From the NCBI GenBank assembly GCA_018003015.1, contig JAGNEZ010000022.1:1-64000 (forward strand): DNA of 64,000 bases, read 5' to 3'. Shown here piece by piece: positions 9,082 to 17,697 of the stretch (position 1 is its first letter; the number at the start of each line of letters is the position of its first letter). This DNA is from Phycisphaerae bacterium (GTDB lineage: Bacteria > Planctomycetota > Phycisphaerae > UBA1845 > PWPN01). The notes beneath the pieces were generated by a model. It saw only the letters and a list, made by a program, of their open reading frames with translations, made no database searches and had not been told where the DNA came from. The position numbers and the translations under genes were made by a program.

Positions 9082-10326
9082 ATGCACAATCCCTTGCCGC
9101 GTTTTGACGCCGAGGCGTCGGCCGTCAGTCGTCGCCGTTTTCTTGCCACCGCGTCGTACGGAGCCCTGGCCGCGCTGGGCGTTGAGCGGATTGGTCTCGG
9201 GCCGGCGGGGACGGCGATTGCCGCACTGACCTCGGCGCCGGCTTCCGCAGCGGCGTCCTCGTCCCGGGGGCGGTTCAAGTACATCGGCTGGCAGGTAGGC
9301 GTCACCTATCAGGCGAAGGCACCCGGCGGGCTGACCCGCGACGAGATGATGCGTCTGGTGGACGACATGGTCCGTTATCGCATGAACCTGCTGAGCCTGC
9401 AGATGATCAGTTACACCTACTTCGACCCCCATCACGACGGCTACTGCTGGCCGGTGAAGAACCCCAAGCTGAGGCACCTATGGGATTCCACCGCGATCAA
9501 CAGCCGGCCGGAAACGGAGTATGTTCGCGAGGTGATCGAGGCGGCGGCCCAGCGGGGCATTGAGGTGCAGATGATCATGAACTGGGGCATCTGGAATCCC
9601 GACAAGCTCCGCCGGGGCTATCCGGACGCCGCCCACTACGAGAAGCGTCCCCAAGCCGGCCAGCCGCCGTCCAAACCGAGCTGGACTTTCTGCCCGGACG
9701 CGCCGGGCTCGTGGCAGGCGGGTCTTGACGAGATCGCCGACCTGCTGGGCTACTACTCCCATCCCAACTTGACCAGCTACGTCTTCGAACACTTGGCGTC
9801 CTGTGACTGCTTCTGCCCCCACACGCAGAGGCAGTATCAGGCCGACACGGGTAAGCTCCTGTTGGAGGCAACGGAGGACGATCGCTATGCCTGGGCCAAG
9901 CGGCACATTGGCGGGCTGTTGAAGAAGTACGTGGAGCACATTCGCCATATCCGGCCCAAGATGGGCGTGTGGCTGCACACCTCGTGTGCGAAGGACTGGG
10001 GGCACGATCCGAAGATGCTGCCGGGCTGCGGCTTTGACTACCTGCTGCCGCACACGTTTCATTTTCCCATTGCCAAGGAGAGGTTCTATGAGAAACTGCG
10101 TTCCCTGGAGCCGAACCGCTGCGTGCTGCACTTCTCCGCCCGGGACGTTCGCCCCACCAACTATCGACTATGGATTCAGACACCGGAGAGCATTGCCGAG
10201 CGGACCGGCTGGGTGCTTGATTATCCGGGGAAGAACATTGCGGGGGTGCTTTTCTACAATCCGAACGCGATGTCGCCGCGGAACATCCAAGCGGTCTATG
10301 AACAGACCAAGCGGTTCGACGGGTGA
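9082..10326 (+). CDS. Tat-exported TIM-barrel protein, putative glycoside hydrolase
   Basis: The 414-residue protein begins with a twin-arginine signal (SRRRFLATASYGALAALG, residues 16-33), so it is exported folded. The mature part resembles a glycoside-hydrolase-like TIM barrel, with strand-like repeats such as RYRMNLLSLQMI, GIEVQMIMNWGIW and KMGVWLHTSC. It is rich in Trp, Tyr and His as carbohydrate-active enzymes are. I cannot place it in a numbered family or name catalytic acids. GAAGGAGG lies 8 nt before the ATG. It lies between the two PhoPQ-related hydrolases and overlaps the start of the second, so the three genes probably form an operon. Confidence 0.55.
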   Translation: MHNPLPRFDAEASAVSRRRFLATASYGALAALGVERIGLGPAGTAIAALTSAPASAAASSSRGRFKYIGWQVGVTYQAKAPGGLTRDEMMRLVDDMVRYRMNLLSLQMISYTYFDPHHDGYCWPVKNPKLRHLWDSTAINSRPETEYVREVIEAAAQRGIEVQMIMNWGIWNPDKLRRGYPDAAHYEKRPQAGQPPSKPSWTFCPDAPGSWQAGLDEIADLLGYYSHPNLTSYVFEHLASCDCFCPHTQRQYQADTGKLLLEATEDDRYAWAKRHIGGLLKKYVEHIRHIRPKMGVWLHTSCAKDWGHDPKMLPGCGFDYLLPHTFHFPIAKERFYEKLRSLEPNRCVLHFSARDVRPTNYRLWIQTPESIAERTGWVLDYPGKNIAGVLFYNPNAMSPRNIQAVYEQTKRFDG

Positions 10327-11677
10327 GTTGCAGGTCGTCCTGATGGTCTTGGCCGTGGCGTGGCTGGTACCGGCCGGCCCGGGCATGGCCGCTACGGCAA
10401 CACAACCGGCCTCGGCTCCGTTCAACTTTGAGGAAGCCAGCCGCAACGTGCCCAAGCCGCGGGAGCTCTATCCGCTGGTCATGCGGGACATGGTTGCGAT
10501 GGACCTGAGCATTGTCTCCGACGAAATCGTCGCGAGCGACACCGAACCCAAGAAGAGACTGCGCAAGATCACCGGCCGTTTCCACAGCCTCGAACTGGAG
10601 AACCAGAAGTGGTTTCACTCATTCGTCATTTTCACGCCAGCCGATGACTCACTTTCTGAAGGGAATCAGCGGCGTGCCAAGGCGGTCATTGTTGCGGGGC
10701 CCTGCGCGGTTGCCCACCCGGCGCACGTCAGTCTGTACGGCGAACCGATCGCCGCGCGGACCGGTTATCCGACCATGATCATGGCGGGGCTGGGTGTCTA
10801 CGCCGAGGGCGGTGAAAGGGAAGTAGACATTGCGGTGCTGGAGAGGATGCGGAAGAAGACGGGCAAGGACTACTACAACATGAACTGCCAGCTGGCCCTG
10901 GTCTACATGCGGGCGATGGACGTGCTCGAGAAGACGCTGGGGTTTGACGCGGTGAAGACCGTCATCGGCGGCCACTCCAAGTGGGGACGCAGCGCCACGG
11001 TCGCGGCGGCCATGGATTCGCGGGTTGCCGGGGTGGTGATCATGGGCAACGAGAGTGTCTACCGCACCGATCAGATTCAGTGGCACCTGAGCTTTCATCA
11101 CGCCTTCTTCCAGGAGCAGGTTGACGTACCGGTGCTTTACATCGGGGCGACGAACGAAGGCGGCTACAAGATGTTCAACGTCAACCTCATGCAAGAGCGG
11201 CTGAAGCGGCCGATGACCATCGAGCTGATCCCCAACTACCATCACTCGAACTTCGACGAGAAGCAGTACCTTGACTTCATGATGTGGGTTAGCCACGTGT
11301 TCGACGGCCGGCCGATCACGCGGATCACTGAGCCCCGGCACGAGCGCCGCGATCGAGTCAATGTTTATCAGGCGAAGATCGAGAGCGAGGCGAAGATCCG
11401 GCTGGTCCGTGCCTGGTACGTTTACGCGACCAACGCGACCTGGAGTGACCTGATGTGGTACGATTGGCTCATGGAGAAGCGCGGCGACCACTACGAAGCC
11501 AGGGTCCCGGGGGCCATGCCTGACGCTTTCCTGATCGAGGTAGCCGACACGGCCCGAGGCATTCCGGGCTACGTCACCAGTCTTCCGCAGAAGCTAACGG
11601 ACGCTCCGGTCATTGAACGGGACCCGAACAAAGCCGGGTGGATGGGTCCGCCGGACAGGCAGAAGGAGAGCCGGTGA
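10298..11677 (+). CDS. Secreted alpha/beta-hydrolase, PhoPQ-activated protein related (copy 2)
   Basis: The 459-residue paralogue of the gene at 7538 is highly similar from FNFEEASRNVPKPREL to the C-terminus (WMGPPDRQ). Its nucleophile elbow is GGHSKWGRSA, with Trp where copy 1 has Arg. The start is uncertain. The ATG at 10298 overlaps the upstream gene by 29 bp and gives a proper signal peptide with an Arg near the N-terminus. TTG 10328 or ATG 10343 give shorter leaders without positive charge. None has a clear ribosome-binding site, so translational coupling to the upstream gene is likely. Secreted, substrate unknown. Confidence 0.62.
   Translation: MNRPSGSTGELQVVLMVLAVAWLVPAGPGMAATATQPASAPFNFEEASRNVPKPRELYPLVMRDMVAMDLSIVSDEIVASDTEPKKRLRKITGRFHSLELENQKWFHSFVIFTPADDSLSEGNQRRAKAVIVAGPCAVAHPAHVSLYGEPIAARTGYPTMIMAGLGVYAEGGEREVDIAVLERMRKKTGKDYYNMNCQLALVYMRAMDVLEKTLGFDAVKTVIGGHSKWGRSATVAAAMDSRVAGVVIMGNESVYRTDQIQWHLSFHHAFFQEQVDVPVLYIGATNEGGYKMFNVNLMQERLKRPMTIELIPNYHHSNFDEKQYLDFMMWVSHVFDGRPITRITEPRHERRDRVNVYQAKIESEAKIRLVRAWYVYATNATWSDLMWYDWLMEKRGDHYEARVPGAMPDAFLIEVADTARGIPGYVTSLPQKLTDAPVIERDPNKAGWMGPPDRQKESR
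11124..11185 (+). repeat. 62-bp direct repeat within paralogous hydrolases (copy 2)
   Basis: This is the second copy of the identical stretch at 8346-8407. Confidence 0.8.
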
Positions 11678-11693
11678 TGGTGGCCCCAGCGGG

Positions 11694-13472
11694 TCACAGA
11701 TTCAGGGAGGCGCACTTGGCGAGTTCGACGGGGTTGCTGTGCAGGGGGCTCTCGGTATGGCCCTCGAATGCGGCATCGATGGCGGCGATGATGGCCTCGG
11801 CGCTGAGCAGTTCGGGGAGGACAACGTAGTCGGCTCCCAGCTCGTAAAGTCTGGTTGCCTGCTCGATGGAAGTCGCGGTCACGATAATCTTGGCCTGGGG
11901 GTTGACTCGGCGCAGCATCTTCAGCAGGTGGGCGTTGTCGATTCCGCGGAGGAAATCGTCGGAGATGGGAACCACCAGGGCTTTGGCGTTTTCCACCCCG
12001 CCGTGTTCCAGCGTATCCAGGTGGCTGATATCGCCATAGGTGAAGGGCACGCCCAGGGCATTGAGCTGATCGCGGAGGCGGGGATTGAAGTCGATCACGG
12101 CCACGGGCAGATCGCGATTGCGCAGTTTGTGGACGAGGAATGCGCCGGTGCGAAAGCAACCCACCAGCATGACGGCGTTGTCGCCCTCCGGGCTCGTCGG
12201 CACCGAATCGGAGGGTGTGCGGCGAGCCCACCCGCGCTTGCTCATCCACCGCATGGTGTGGAGGGCGATGGGATGGCTGAACTGCAGCAGATAGGTGGAC
12301 AGTGTTGAGGTGACCAGCAGGAGGATGATCACCAGCGACACCGAATCTGAAGCGATGTGCCGGTACTGTGTAGCCCCGAGCAGCACCACGACCAGGCCGA
12401 ATTCGCCGGTCTGGGACAGATGGATGGCGCTCAAGATTCCGACGCGGTCGTCGTAACCCACGATGCGGACTGCGGGCCAGACGGTCAGTACCCGGCTGGC
12501 GATGACCATGAGGACGATTGCCGCCGCCAAGGCGGCTTGCCCGCCGGCGGGGATCTCCAGGAGCATACCCAGGGACACGAAGAAGAGGGTAACGAAGAAA
12601 TCGCGCAACGAACGGACCTTGGCCACCACGTCGATCGTGTAGGGGTACTGAGCGATGCTGACTCCCGCGATGAGGGCTCCCATCGCCTCGGAGAAACCAA
12701 GCAGGATGGCGGCATAACAGACCATGAAACACCAGCTAATCGCGCTGAGGAGCAGGACTTCCGGCGTCTTGGCCACCCATTTGAACAGCAGGGGCAGGAC
12801 GAAGCGGCTGATCGCGATTGCCCCTACCAGCAACACCAGCCCTTTGAGCATGGCCAGTCCCATGACCGCGATGGGCAGGGAACCGGCTTTGCCCAGGCTG
12901 GGCTGAATGGCCAGCACGGCGATGGCCAGCACGTCTTGAAGGAGCAGCACGCCCAGCGTCACCCGACCCGGCAGCGTGCCCAGTTCGCTGCGATCGCTGA
13001 GCAGCTTGACGGTAATCATCGTGCTGGAGAACGCTCCGGCGATCCCGAGATAGGCGCTCTGCATCGAACCGACGCCCATGAGCCGGCACACGGCGAAGAC
13101 CAGCACATACGAGCCGACCACCTGTACGGCGGTGATGGCCGCGGCCTTTCGGCCGGTAGCCAGGAGTTGTCGGAGGTCGATTTCCAGGCCGACGATGAAC
13201 AGGAGGAATGCCAATCCCAATCGGGCGAGCGTCTCGATGGGGGCCGTATCGGCGACCCATCCGAGGCCGAGCTTGGGGCCGATGGCGACGCCTGCGGCGA
13301 TGTAAGCCAGCAGCAACGGCTGTCGAGCCACGCGGGCGAGGTAGGCCAGCATGGTGGCGGCGACGATGGCCAGGCCGATGGCAATGGCGAGATCTCCGTG
13401 ACTGGTGGGCGCTGCCCCGGACGAGGAGTCCAACAGGAGGGGGCAGACATGATGCAAGGCGTACCCTGGCAT
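11694..13472 (-). CDS. CPA2 family cation:proton antiporter with TrkA-N domain (KefB-like)
   Basis: The 592-residue inner-membrane protein has about 12-13 hydrophobic helices (residues 20-420). The CPA2 core includes GVAIGPKLGLG, FIVGLEIDLRQL, SSTMITVKLL and SQTGEFGLVV. A cytosolic Rossmann RCK/TrkA-N domain follows (about 450-575): VMLVGCFRTGAFLVHKL, then VAVIDFNPRLRDQL. These proteins exchange K+ or Na+ for H+, gated by nucleotide or glutathione. The start at 13472 is chosen because a TATCAT hexamer ends 7 nt upstream; the ATG at 13481 overlaps that hexamer. The dinucleotide loop reads GCFRTG rather than GxGxxG, so NAD(H) binding may be altered. Confidence 0.82.
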   Translation of the reverse strand: MPGYALHHVCPLLLDSSSGAAPTSHGDLAIAIGLAIVAATMLAYLARVARQPLLLAYIAAGVAIGPKLGLGWVADTAPIETLARLGLAFLLFIVGLEIDLRQLLATGRKAAAITAVQVVGSYVLVFAVCRLMGVGSMQSAYLGIAGAFSSTMITVKLLSDRSELGTLPGRVTLGVLLLQDVLAIAVLAIQPSLGKAGSLPIAVMGLAMLKGLVLLVGAIAISRFVLPLLFKWVAKTPEVLLLSAISWCFMVCYAAILLGFSEAMGALIAGVSIAQYPYTIDVVAKVRSLRDFFVTLFFVSLGMLLEIPAGGQAALAAAIVLMVIASRVLTVWPAVRIVGYDDRVGILSAIHLSQTGEFGLVVVLLGATQYRHIASDSVSLVIILLLVTSTLSTYLLQFSHPIALHTMRWMSKRGWARRTPSDSVPTSPEGDNAVMLVGCFRTGAFLVHKLRNRDLPVAVIDFNPRLRDQLNALGVPFTYGDISHLDTLEHGGVENAKALVVPISDDFLRGIDNAHLLKMLRRVNPQAKIIVTATSIEQATRLYELGADYVVLPELLSAEAIIAAIDAAFEGHTESPLHSNPVELAKCASLNL

Positions 13473-13479
13473 GGGGGGC

Positions 13480-13509
13480 ATGATACCCGTGGGTATTCGG
13501 CAGCGTCCA
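13480..13509 (-). promoter_or_regulatory. Promoter of the antiporter gene, predicted leaderless
   Basis: On the minus strand TGGACG (13509-13504) and TATCAT (13485-13480) are 18 bp apart. The -10 ends 7 nt before the ATG at 13472, and there is no Shine-Dalgarno sequence. The -35 matches only 4 of 6 positions. Confidence 0.4.
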
Positions 13510-13566
13510 GTTCGCGGACACGATCTGAGGAGGAGACGGAGGCGAGATGGCAGCGGAGTGGCGGGT

Positions 13567-14367
13567 TTACGGATGGCGGCCGTGGTAGCCGGCATCCGCG
13601 TTCTGGAGGATGGCGTCGCGGCGACCAGCCATGTCCATCAGATCCTCGTCCCTGAGGGAGAATGGATGGCGGCCGTTGTCGAAGGTCAGAACGCTGCCGT
13701 CGGTATAGAGGACGTTGACGCGTCTAGCCTGATGGTTGGTTCGCCGCCAGGCGGGATCCACGGTCACCACCGAGTTCATGTCCAGGGCCAGGGCCATGGC
13801 CCGGCCACCTTTGGTGTTCAGGCCCAGGTTTTCGACTCTGCCGCGCCGGTCGGTCTCGTCGAGTTGGCGATACAGAAACGAGCAATAACCGGGCGCCGGT
13901 CGGCGGCCTCGGACCTTAGCCAGTTCCTCCTGCGGGTCGCTGCTGTCGTCGGCCGGACAGTACATGAGTTCGGGGTAAGCCAGGGCGCGATTCATGAGCA
14001 GGCCCAGGGCCATGTAGGAGGTTGCGGGATTCTGCGGTCCGGTCCAGATCTGATTCGTGGCCAGGGCCCCATCGTTGGCCTCCAGTGCCATCCCCAGGGC
14101 TTTCACATCCGGCCCATGGGGAATGGTCCCCTTGTGTTCCTGGGCATAGGCTTCAATGGCTGCGCCGATCTGGTGCAGGCTGCTCTTGCAGGTCACCATG
14201 CGGGTCTGCTCTCGCGCCCGAGTCAGCGAGGGGACCAGGATCGCGATCAGGAGAGCGACGATTCCGACGACCACGAGGAGTTCGATGAGGGTGAAGCCGC
14301 ACGGTGGGCGAGGAGCGGAGCCGCGTTTGCGAACCGTGGCGAACAGCGAATGGCGCCTGTTTCTCAT
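13567..14367 (-). CDS. Type II/IV pseudopilin-like protein
   Basis: The 266-residue protein has a basic leader and the prepilin cleavage motif G-FTLIELLVVV near residues 24-34. The N-terminal helix then runs to PSLTRAREQTR. The C-terminal globular part contains VNVLYTDGSVLTF, the short DG-containing segment common to planctomycete proteins of this class. A prepilin peptidase would cleave after the Gly and methylate the Phe. Its ATG overlaps the stop of nadA by 4 bases (ATGA), so the two are translationally coupled. Planctomycetes carry many such proteins, and their role is mostly unknown. Confidence 0.82.
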   Translation of the reverse strand: MRNRRHSLFATVRKRGSAPRPPCGFTLIELLVVVGIVALLIAILVPSLTRAREQTRMVTCKSSLHQIGAAIEAYAQEHKGTIPHGPDVKALGMALEANDGALATNQIWTGPQNPATSYMALGLLMNRALAYPELMYCPADDSSDPQEELAKVRGRRPAPGYCSFLYRQLDETDRRGRVENLGLNTKGGRAMALALDMNSVVTVDPAWRRTNHQARRVNVLYTDGSVLTFDNGRHPFSLRDEDLMDMAGRRDAILQNADAGYHGRHP

Positions 14368-15482
14368 TTGGTCCCCACCGGCTGGGCGGCCGTGTTATCC
14401 AGCATTCGCTGCAGTGCCACCCGAGCGTCGTGTCGTGTCTTGTCGTCCACGGTGATACGGTTGACCACGCGGCCCGCGGCGAGTTCGTCGAGCACCCACA
14501 ACAGGTGGGGCAGATCGATGCGGTACATGGTCGAACAGAGACATTGGATTCCCGCCAAAGATCGAATGTGCTTGTGCCCGGCGAACCGGCTGGCCATCCG
14601 ATTCACCAGGTGGATTTCCGTGCCCACTGCCCAGCGCGAGTTTTCCGGGGCCTCGGTCAGCACCTTGATGATGTACTCCGTACTGCCGGCCAGATCCGCC
14701 TTCTGAACCACCTCCCATCGGCACTCGGGATGAACCACGATCCTGCAGGCCGGATCGGACCGGCGGATGTCGTCGCACTGTTTCTCGGTGAACAGCTGGT
14801 GCACGCTGCAGTATCCCTGCCAGAGGATGAAGCGGGCCGCTCGGATCTGTTCATCGGCGAGCCCACCTTGTTCTTCATCCGGGTTGTACAAGATCATCGT
14901 GGACAGGGGGTGGTTCATTGAATACGCCGTGTTCCGACCGAGGTGCTGGTCGGGCAGGAAGAGGGCTTTTTCGCCTTGTTCCAGGGCCCATTGGAGCACC
15001 TGGCGAGCGTTGGAACTGGTGCAGCATGCGCCTCCATGCCGGCCGCAGAAGGCCTTGATGCTCGCCGCGCTATTCACGTAGGTGATGGGGATGATCCGGT
15101 CGGACGTGGCCGCGGTGAGGCGCTCCCATGCGTCCTCGACCTGTTCAAGCCGAGCCATGTCGGCCATGCTGCAGCCGGCGGACAGGTCGGGCAGGATGAC
15201 GGCCACATCTGGCTCGGTGAGGATATCGGCGGATTCCGCCATGAAATGCACGCCGCAGAACACCACGTAACGGGCGTTTTTCTGTTGGCCGGCCAGCTGG
15301 CTGAGTTTGAGGCTGTCGCCGGTGAAATCGGCGAACCGGATGACCTCATCCTGCTGGTAATGGTGACCCAGGATGACGAGTCGATCGCCGAAGGCTTGCT
15401 TGTGGGCGAGGACTTGTCCGGTCATCTCCGCGGTCGACAGGCGGTCGTAGTGGGGCGACAGTGGGGGCTGATGCAGGAACAT
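14364..15482 (-). CDS. nadA: Quinolinate synthase
   Basis: The 372-residue cytosolic [4Fe-4S] enzyme condenses iminoaspartate with dihydroxyacetone phosphate to make quinolinate for NAD synthesis. Visible hallmarks are VILGHHYQQDEV (37-48), FADFTGDSLKL, FCGVHFMAESADIL, SAGCSMADM (C104), PDQHLGRNTAY, HPECRWEV (C254), and C314/C316 in IQCLCSTMY. C104, C254 and one of C314/C316 are the likely cluster ligands. The ATG at 15482 has GAGGG upstream. No nadB or nadC is in the window; the gene is instead coupled to a pseudopilin. Confidence 0.93.
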   Translation of the reverse strand: MFLHQPPLSPHYDRLSTAEMTGQVLAHKQAFGDRLVILGHHYQQDEVIRFADFTGDSLKLSQLAGQQKNARYVVFCGVHFMAESADILTEPDVAVILPDLSAGCSMADMARLEQVEDAWERLTAATSDRIIPITYVNSAASIKAFCGRHGGACCTSSNARQVLQWALEQGEKALFLPDQHLGRNTAYSMNHPLSTMILYNPDEEQGGLADEQIRAARFILWQGYCSVHQLFTEKQCDDIRRSDPACRIVVHPECRWEVVQKADLAGSTEYIIKVLTEAPENSRWAVGTEIHLVNRMASRFAGHKHIRSLAGIQCLCSTMYRIDLPHLLWVLDELAAGRVVNRITVDDKTRHDARVALQRMLDNTAAQPVGTK

Positions 15483-15595
15483 GATCACCCTCGGTGGCGC
15501 GGAGACGCGCCCTCGCTCTGTCCGGGCGCGGAAGACCGCTCCTCCTGCGCCGGGCAATTGACCATTGGGGCCCTCACAGCGGAACCAGGGTCATG

Positions 15596-17401
15596 CTACC
15601 GCTGCGATGGGCAGGCGGCAAGACCATCGCGGCTCCGCCCCTTCGGAATTGACTGGCACGGTCCCGCCTGGCTCGTTGACTGCACGATGCGCAGCGCAGG
15701 CAGACCGTCCGGGCCTGCAGCCGCGTTTGGCACTGCTTCCGCCCTGCCGCCGGCGTCGGCCGGTTTGAGCACTGCCCCGGCCGCCCGTGATTCCGCGATG
15801 TGCTCTCTGAACGCCTTCCATCGCCGAGCACCGAGATTCTTGTAGTCCCCTTTCTCCGCCAGCACGAAGTCGCTGTCCACGGCCATGACCTCGGTGTAGC
15901 GAATCGAGTAGTGCTTGTTGGCGGCCATAGCTGCGGCGTCACCCGGTGCCACGCGTGCCAGCCAGCCATTGGAGAGTGTCCGGTCCTGAGCCAGGACCGT
16001 CTCACCGGCCTCTGTCCAGGCGGCCGCATCCATCCGGTCGACGTCCTCCACCCGCCGGGCGTACTCGCTCGACAGGGGGAACCCCGCCCGGGCATTCACC
16101 CGCCAGTGGAAGGTGCGTTGCAGTGTCCGGATGTACAGATCCGTCGGCGTGTCGAACTTGAGGCAAGAGGCGCAGAAGTAGTTGTCCATCGCATCCATCT
16201 TGCGGTAGTCGATCAGGTTACCCAGTTTGCAGATCGTGTAGCTCTTGGTGCCCGGAAAAGGAAAGAAGATGGCCCAGCGCATGCGGCCGGGGCGGATTCG
16301 AGCCATCAAGTCAATGGTTTCTTCCATCATCTCGCGCGTCTCATAGGGCAACCCGAACATCAAGAAGGCGGAGGTGTGCAGCCCGTACTGGTGACACAGA
16401 TCGAAGGCGTCGGCAATCGCCTGATTGGACATATGCCGTTCGAGGATCTTCCTGCGGAGTGTCTCGCTGCCGCTTTCCACTCCGAACTTGACGATCATGC
16501 ACGGCGACTCGGAGAGTGCCTTGGCGAGCGGTTCGGTCAGAGTCTGGACGTGGGCGTTGAGAACCAGGGGAACACCCACGCCCGCGTCGGTATAGGCTTT
16601 CACGAATTCCATGCAGTAGGACTTGTTCAGGGTGAACAGATCATCATCGAGGATGAAGGTCTCGATGGAGGGGTGCCGCGTCCGCAGTTCCTTGAGTTCA
16701 CCGATGACACGGGGGACGGGGTAATGCCGCAGATAGCTTCGCCGCGGATGCCCGCCATCGTCCAGGTAGCGATCCGTGACCTCGTGATTGAAGCAGTAGG
16801 TGCAGCGATACGGGCAACCGCGGGAAGTCAGCACGCTCTGCCAGCCGTTCTTGCGGCCGAGCATGTGGGGCAGGTCGAAGATCTCGTAGTCCTCCGAGGG
16901 CAGGTTGTTCAAGTCGGGGTAAGGGCCGAGGGGATTGTGCTGATATGTGCCATCCGGGAGACGGATGCAGAAGTTGGGCACGTTGCGCAGGTCGGAGCCG
17001 GGTGCGGCCAGTCGGTCGAGCAGCTCGGGCAGGGCTTCGTCGCACTCGCCCAGGCCGATGTAGTCCCAGAGGCCGTCTCTCTTGACCTCCTCGGTGCACA
17101 TGATGGCGTGCACGCCGCCGATGGCGATGGGGAGCGCGGGCAGGGTCTGTCGGACTGCCCGGGCCAGGCGGAGGGCGTACTTGTACTGCTGGGTCATGAC
17201 GCTGAAGGCCAGGATGTCGGGTTGCCACTCTCGTACCTGCCGGACGATCTGCTCGTCGCCGGGAACGTCGTAGAGGGCCTCGTTGATATTGATCAGGCCG
17301 GTGATGTGGCCACGGGCCCTCAGGCATCCCGACAGCACCGCCACCCCGTGATTGAAACCCTCTTCAGCATTGAGGTTAGGGTAAATGAACAGAACCCGCA
17401 T
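15596..17401 (-). CDS. B12-binding-domain radical SAM protein
   Basis: The 601-residue protein starts with a cobalamin-binding-like Rossmann domain (about 1-140). A radical SAM core follows with RGCPYRCTYCFN (C196, C200, C203 in the CxxxCxxC arrangement). Downstream are the SAM-site features FILDDDLFTLN, VKFGVESGSE and FLMFGLPYET. The C-terminal about 150 residues are unassigned and end Ala/Pro-rich. This class performs methyl transfer or radical rearrangement on diverse substrates, often lipids or natural products; I cannot tell which. The start at 17401 has GAGGAGG 7 nt upstream. It precedes nadA on the same strand with a gap of about 110 bp. Confidence 0.85.
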   Translation of the reverse strand: MRVLFIYPNLNAEEGFNHGVAVLSGCLRARGHITGLININEALYDVPGDEQIVRQVREWQPDILAFSVMTQQYKYALRLARAVRQTLPALPIAIGGVHAIMCTEEVKRDGLWDYIGLGECDEALPELLDRLAAPGSDLRNVPNFCIRLPDGTYQHNPLGPYPDLNNLPSEDYEIFDLPHMLGRKNGWQSVLTSRGCPYRCTYCFNHEVTDRYLDDGGHPRRSYLRHYPVPRVIGELKELRTRHPSIETFILDDDLFTLNKSYCMEFVKAYTDAGVGVPLVLNAHVQTLTEPLAKALSESPCMIVKFGVESGSETLRRKILERHMSNQAIADAFDLCHQYGLHTSAFLMFGLPYETREMMEETIDLMARIRPGRMRWAIFFPFPGTKSYTICKLGNLIDYRKMDAMDNYFCASCLKFDTPTDLYIRTLQRTFHWRVNARAGFPLSSEYARRVEDVDRMDAAAWTEAGETVLAQDRTLSNGWLARVAPGDAAAMAANKHYSIRYTEVMAVDSDFVLAEKGDYKNLGARRWKAFREHIAESRAAGAVLKPADAGGRAEAVPNAAAGPDGLPALRIVQSTSQAGPCQSIPKGRSRDGLAACPSQR

Positions 17402-17435
17402 CGGTCCTCCTCGCGAACACGTCCAAGGCGTCGAT

Positions 17436-17464
17436 AGGGTAAGGACTTGGGCGGGCGAAGTCAA
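17436..17464 (-). promoter_or_regulatory. Possible promoter of the radical SAM gene
   Basis: TTGACT (17464-17459), 17 bp, then TACCCT (17441-17436) on the minus strand. The -35 is good (5 of 6) and the -10 is poor (3 of 6). It would give a leader of about 28 nt that includes the GAGGAGG ribosome-binding site. Confidence 0.3.
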
Positions 17465-17617
17465 GGTCAACAGCACCTTCAGGGTACTCTAAACGAATTC
17501 TTTGCGTCTTTTTACCTCCTAAAACCTCCGACCTTACGCTCCCTCGGGTTTTGGCGTTTGTCGAGCCACGTCTGGGGTCTTGTTGCGGGGCGTGGATGGC
17601 CGGGCTTTTCGGCGGGT

Positions 17618-17645
17618 TTGCACCTCGTCGGCGGACGCGTATAGT
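17618..17645 (+). promoter_or_regulatory. Possible promoter of the polytopic membrane protein gene
   Basis: TTGCAC (17618-17623), 16 bp, TATAGT (17640-17645). The -10 matches 5 of 6 positions and the -35 only 3 of 6. It lies in the gap of about 300 bp that diverges towards the radical SAM gene. Confidence 0.33.
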
Positions 17646-17697
17646 CTTGCGACCGGGTGGACCGCCCGATCGACGTGATGGAGCCTCGCTCGTGACG

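Noticed and set aside
12357-13655. Plus-strand open frame (432 codons) opposite the antiporter gene
   Set aside because: It is Gln/Asp/His-rich shadow sequence; the antiporter frame has a clear membrane and TrkA-N pattern.
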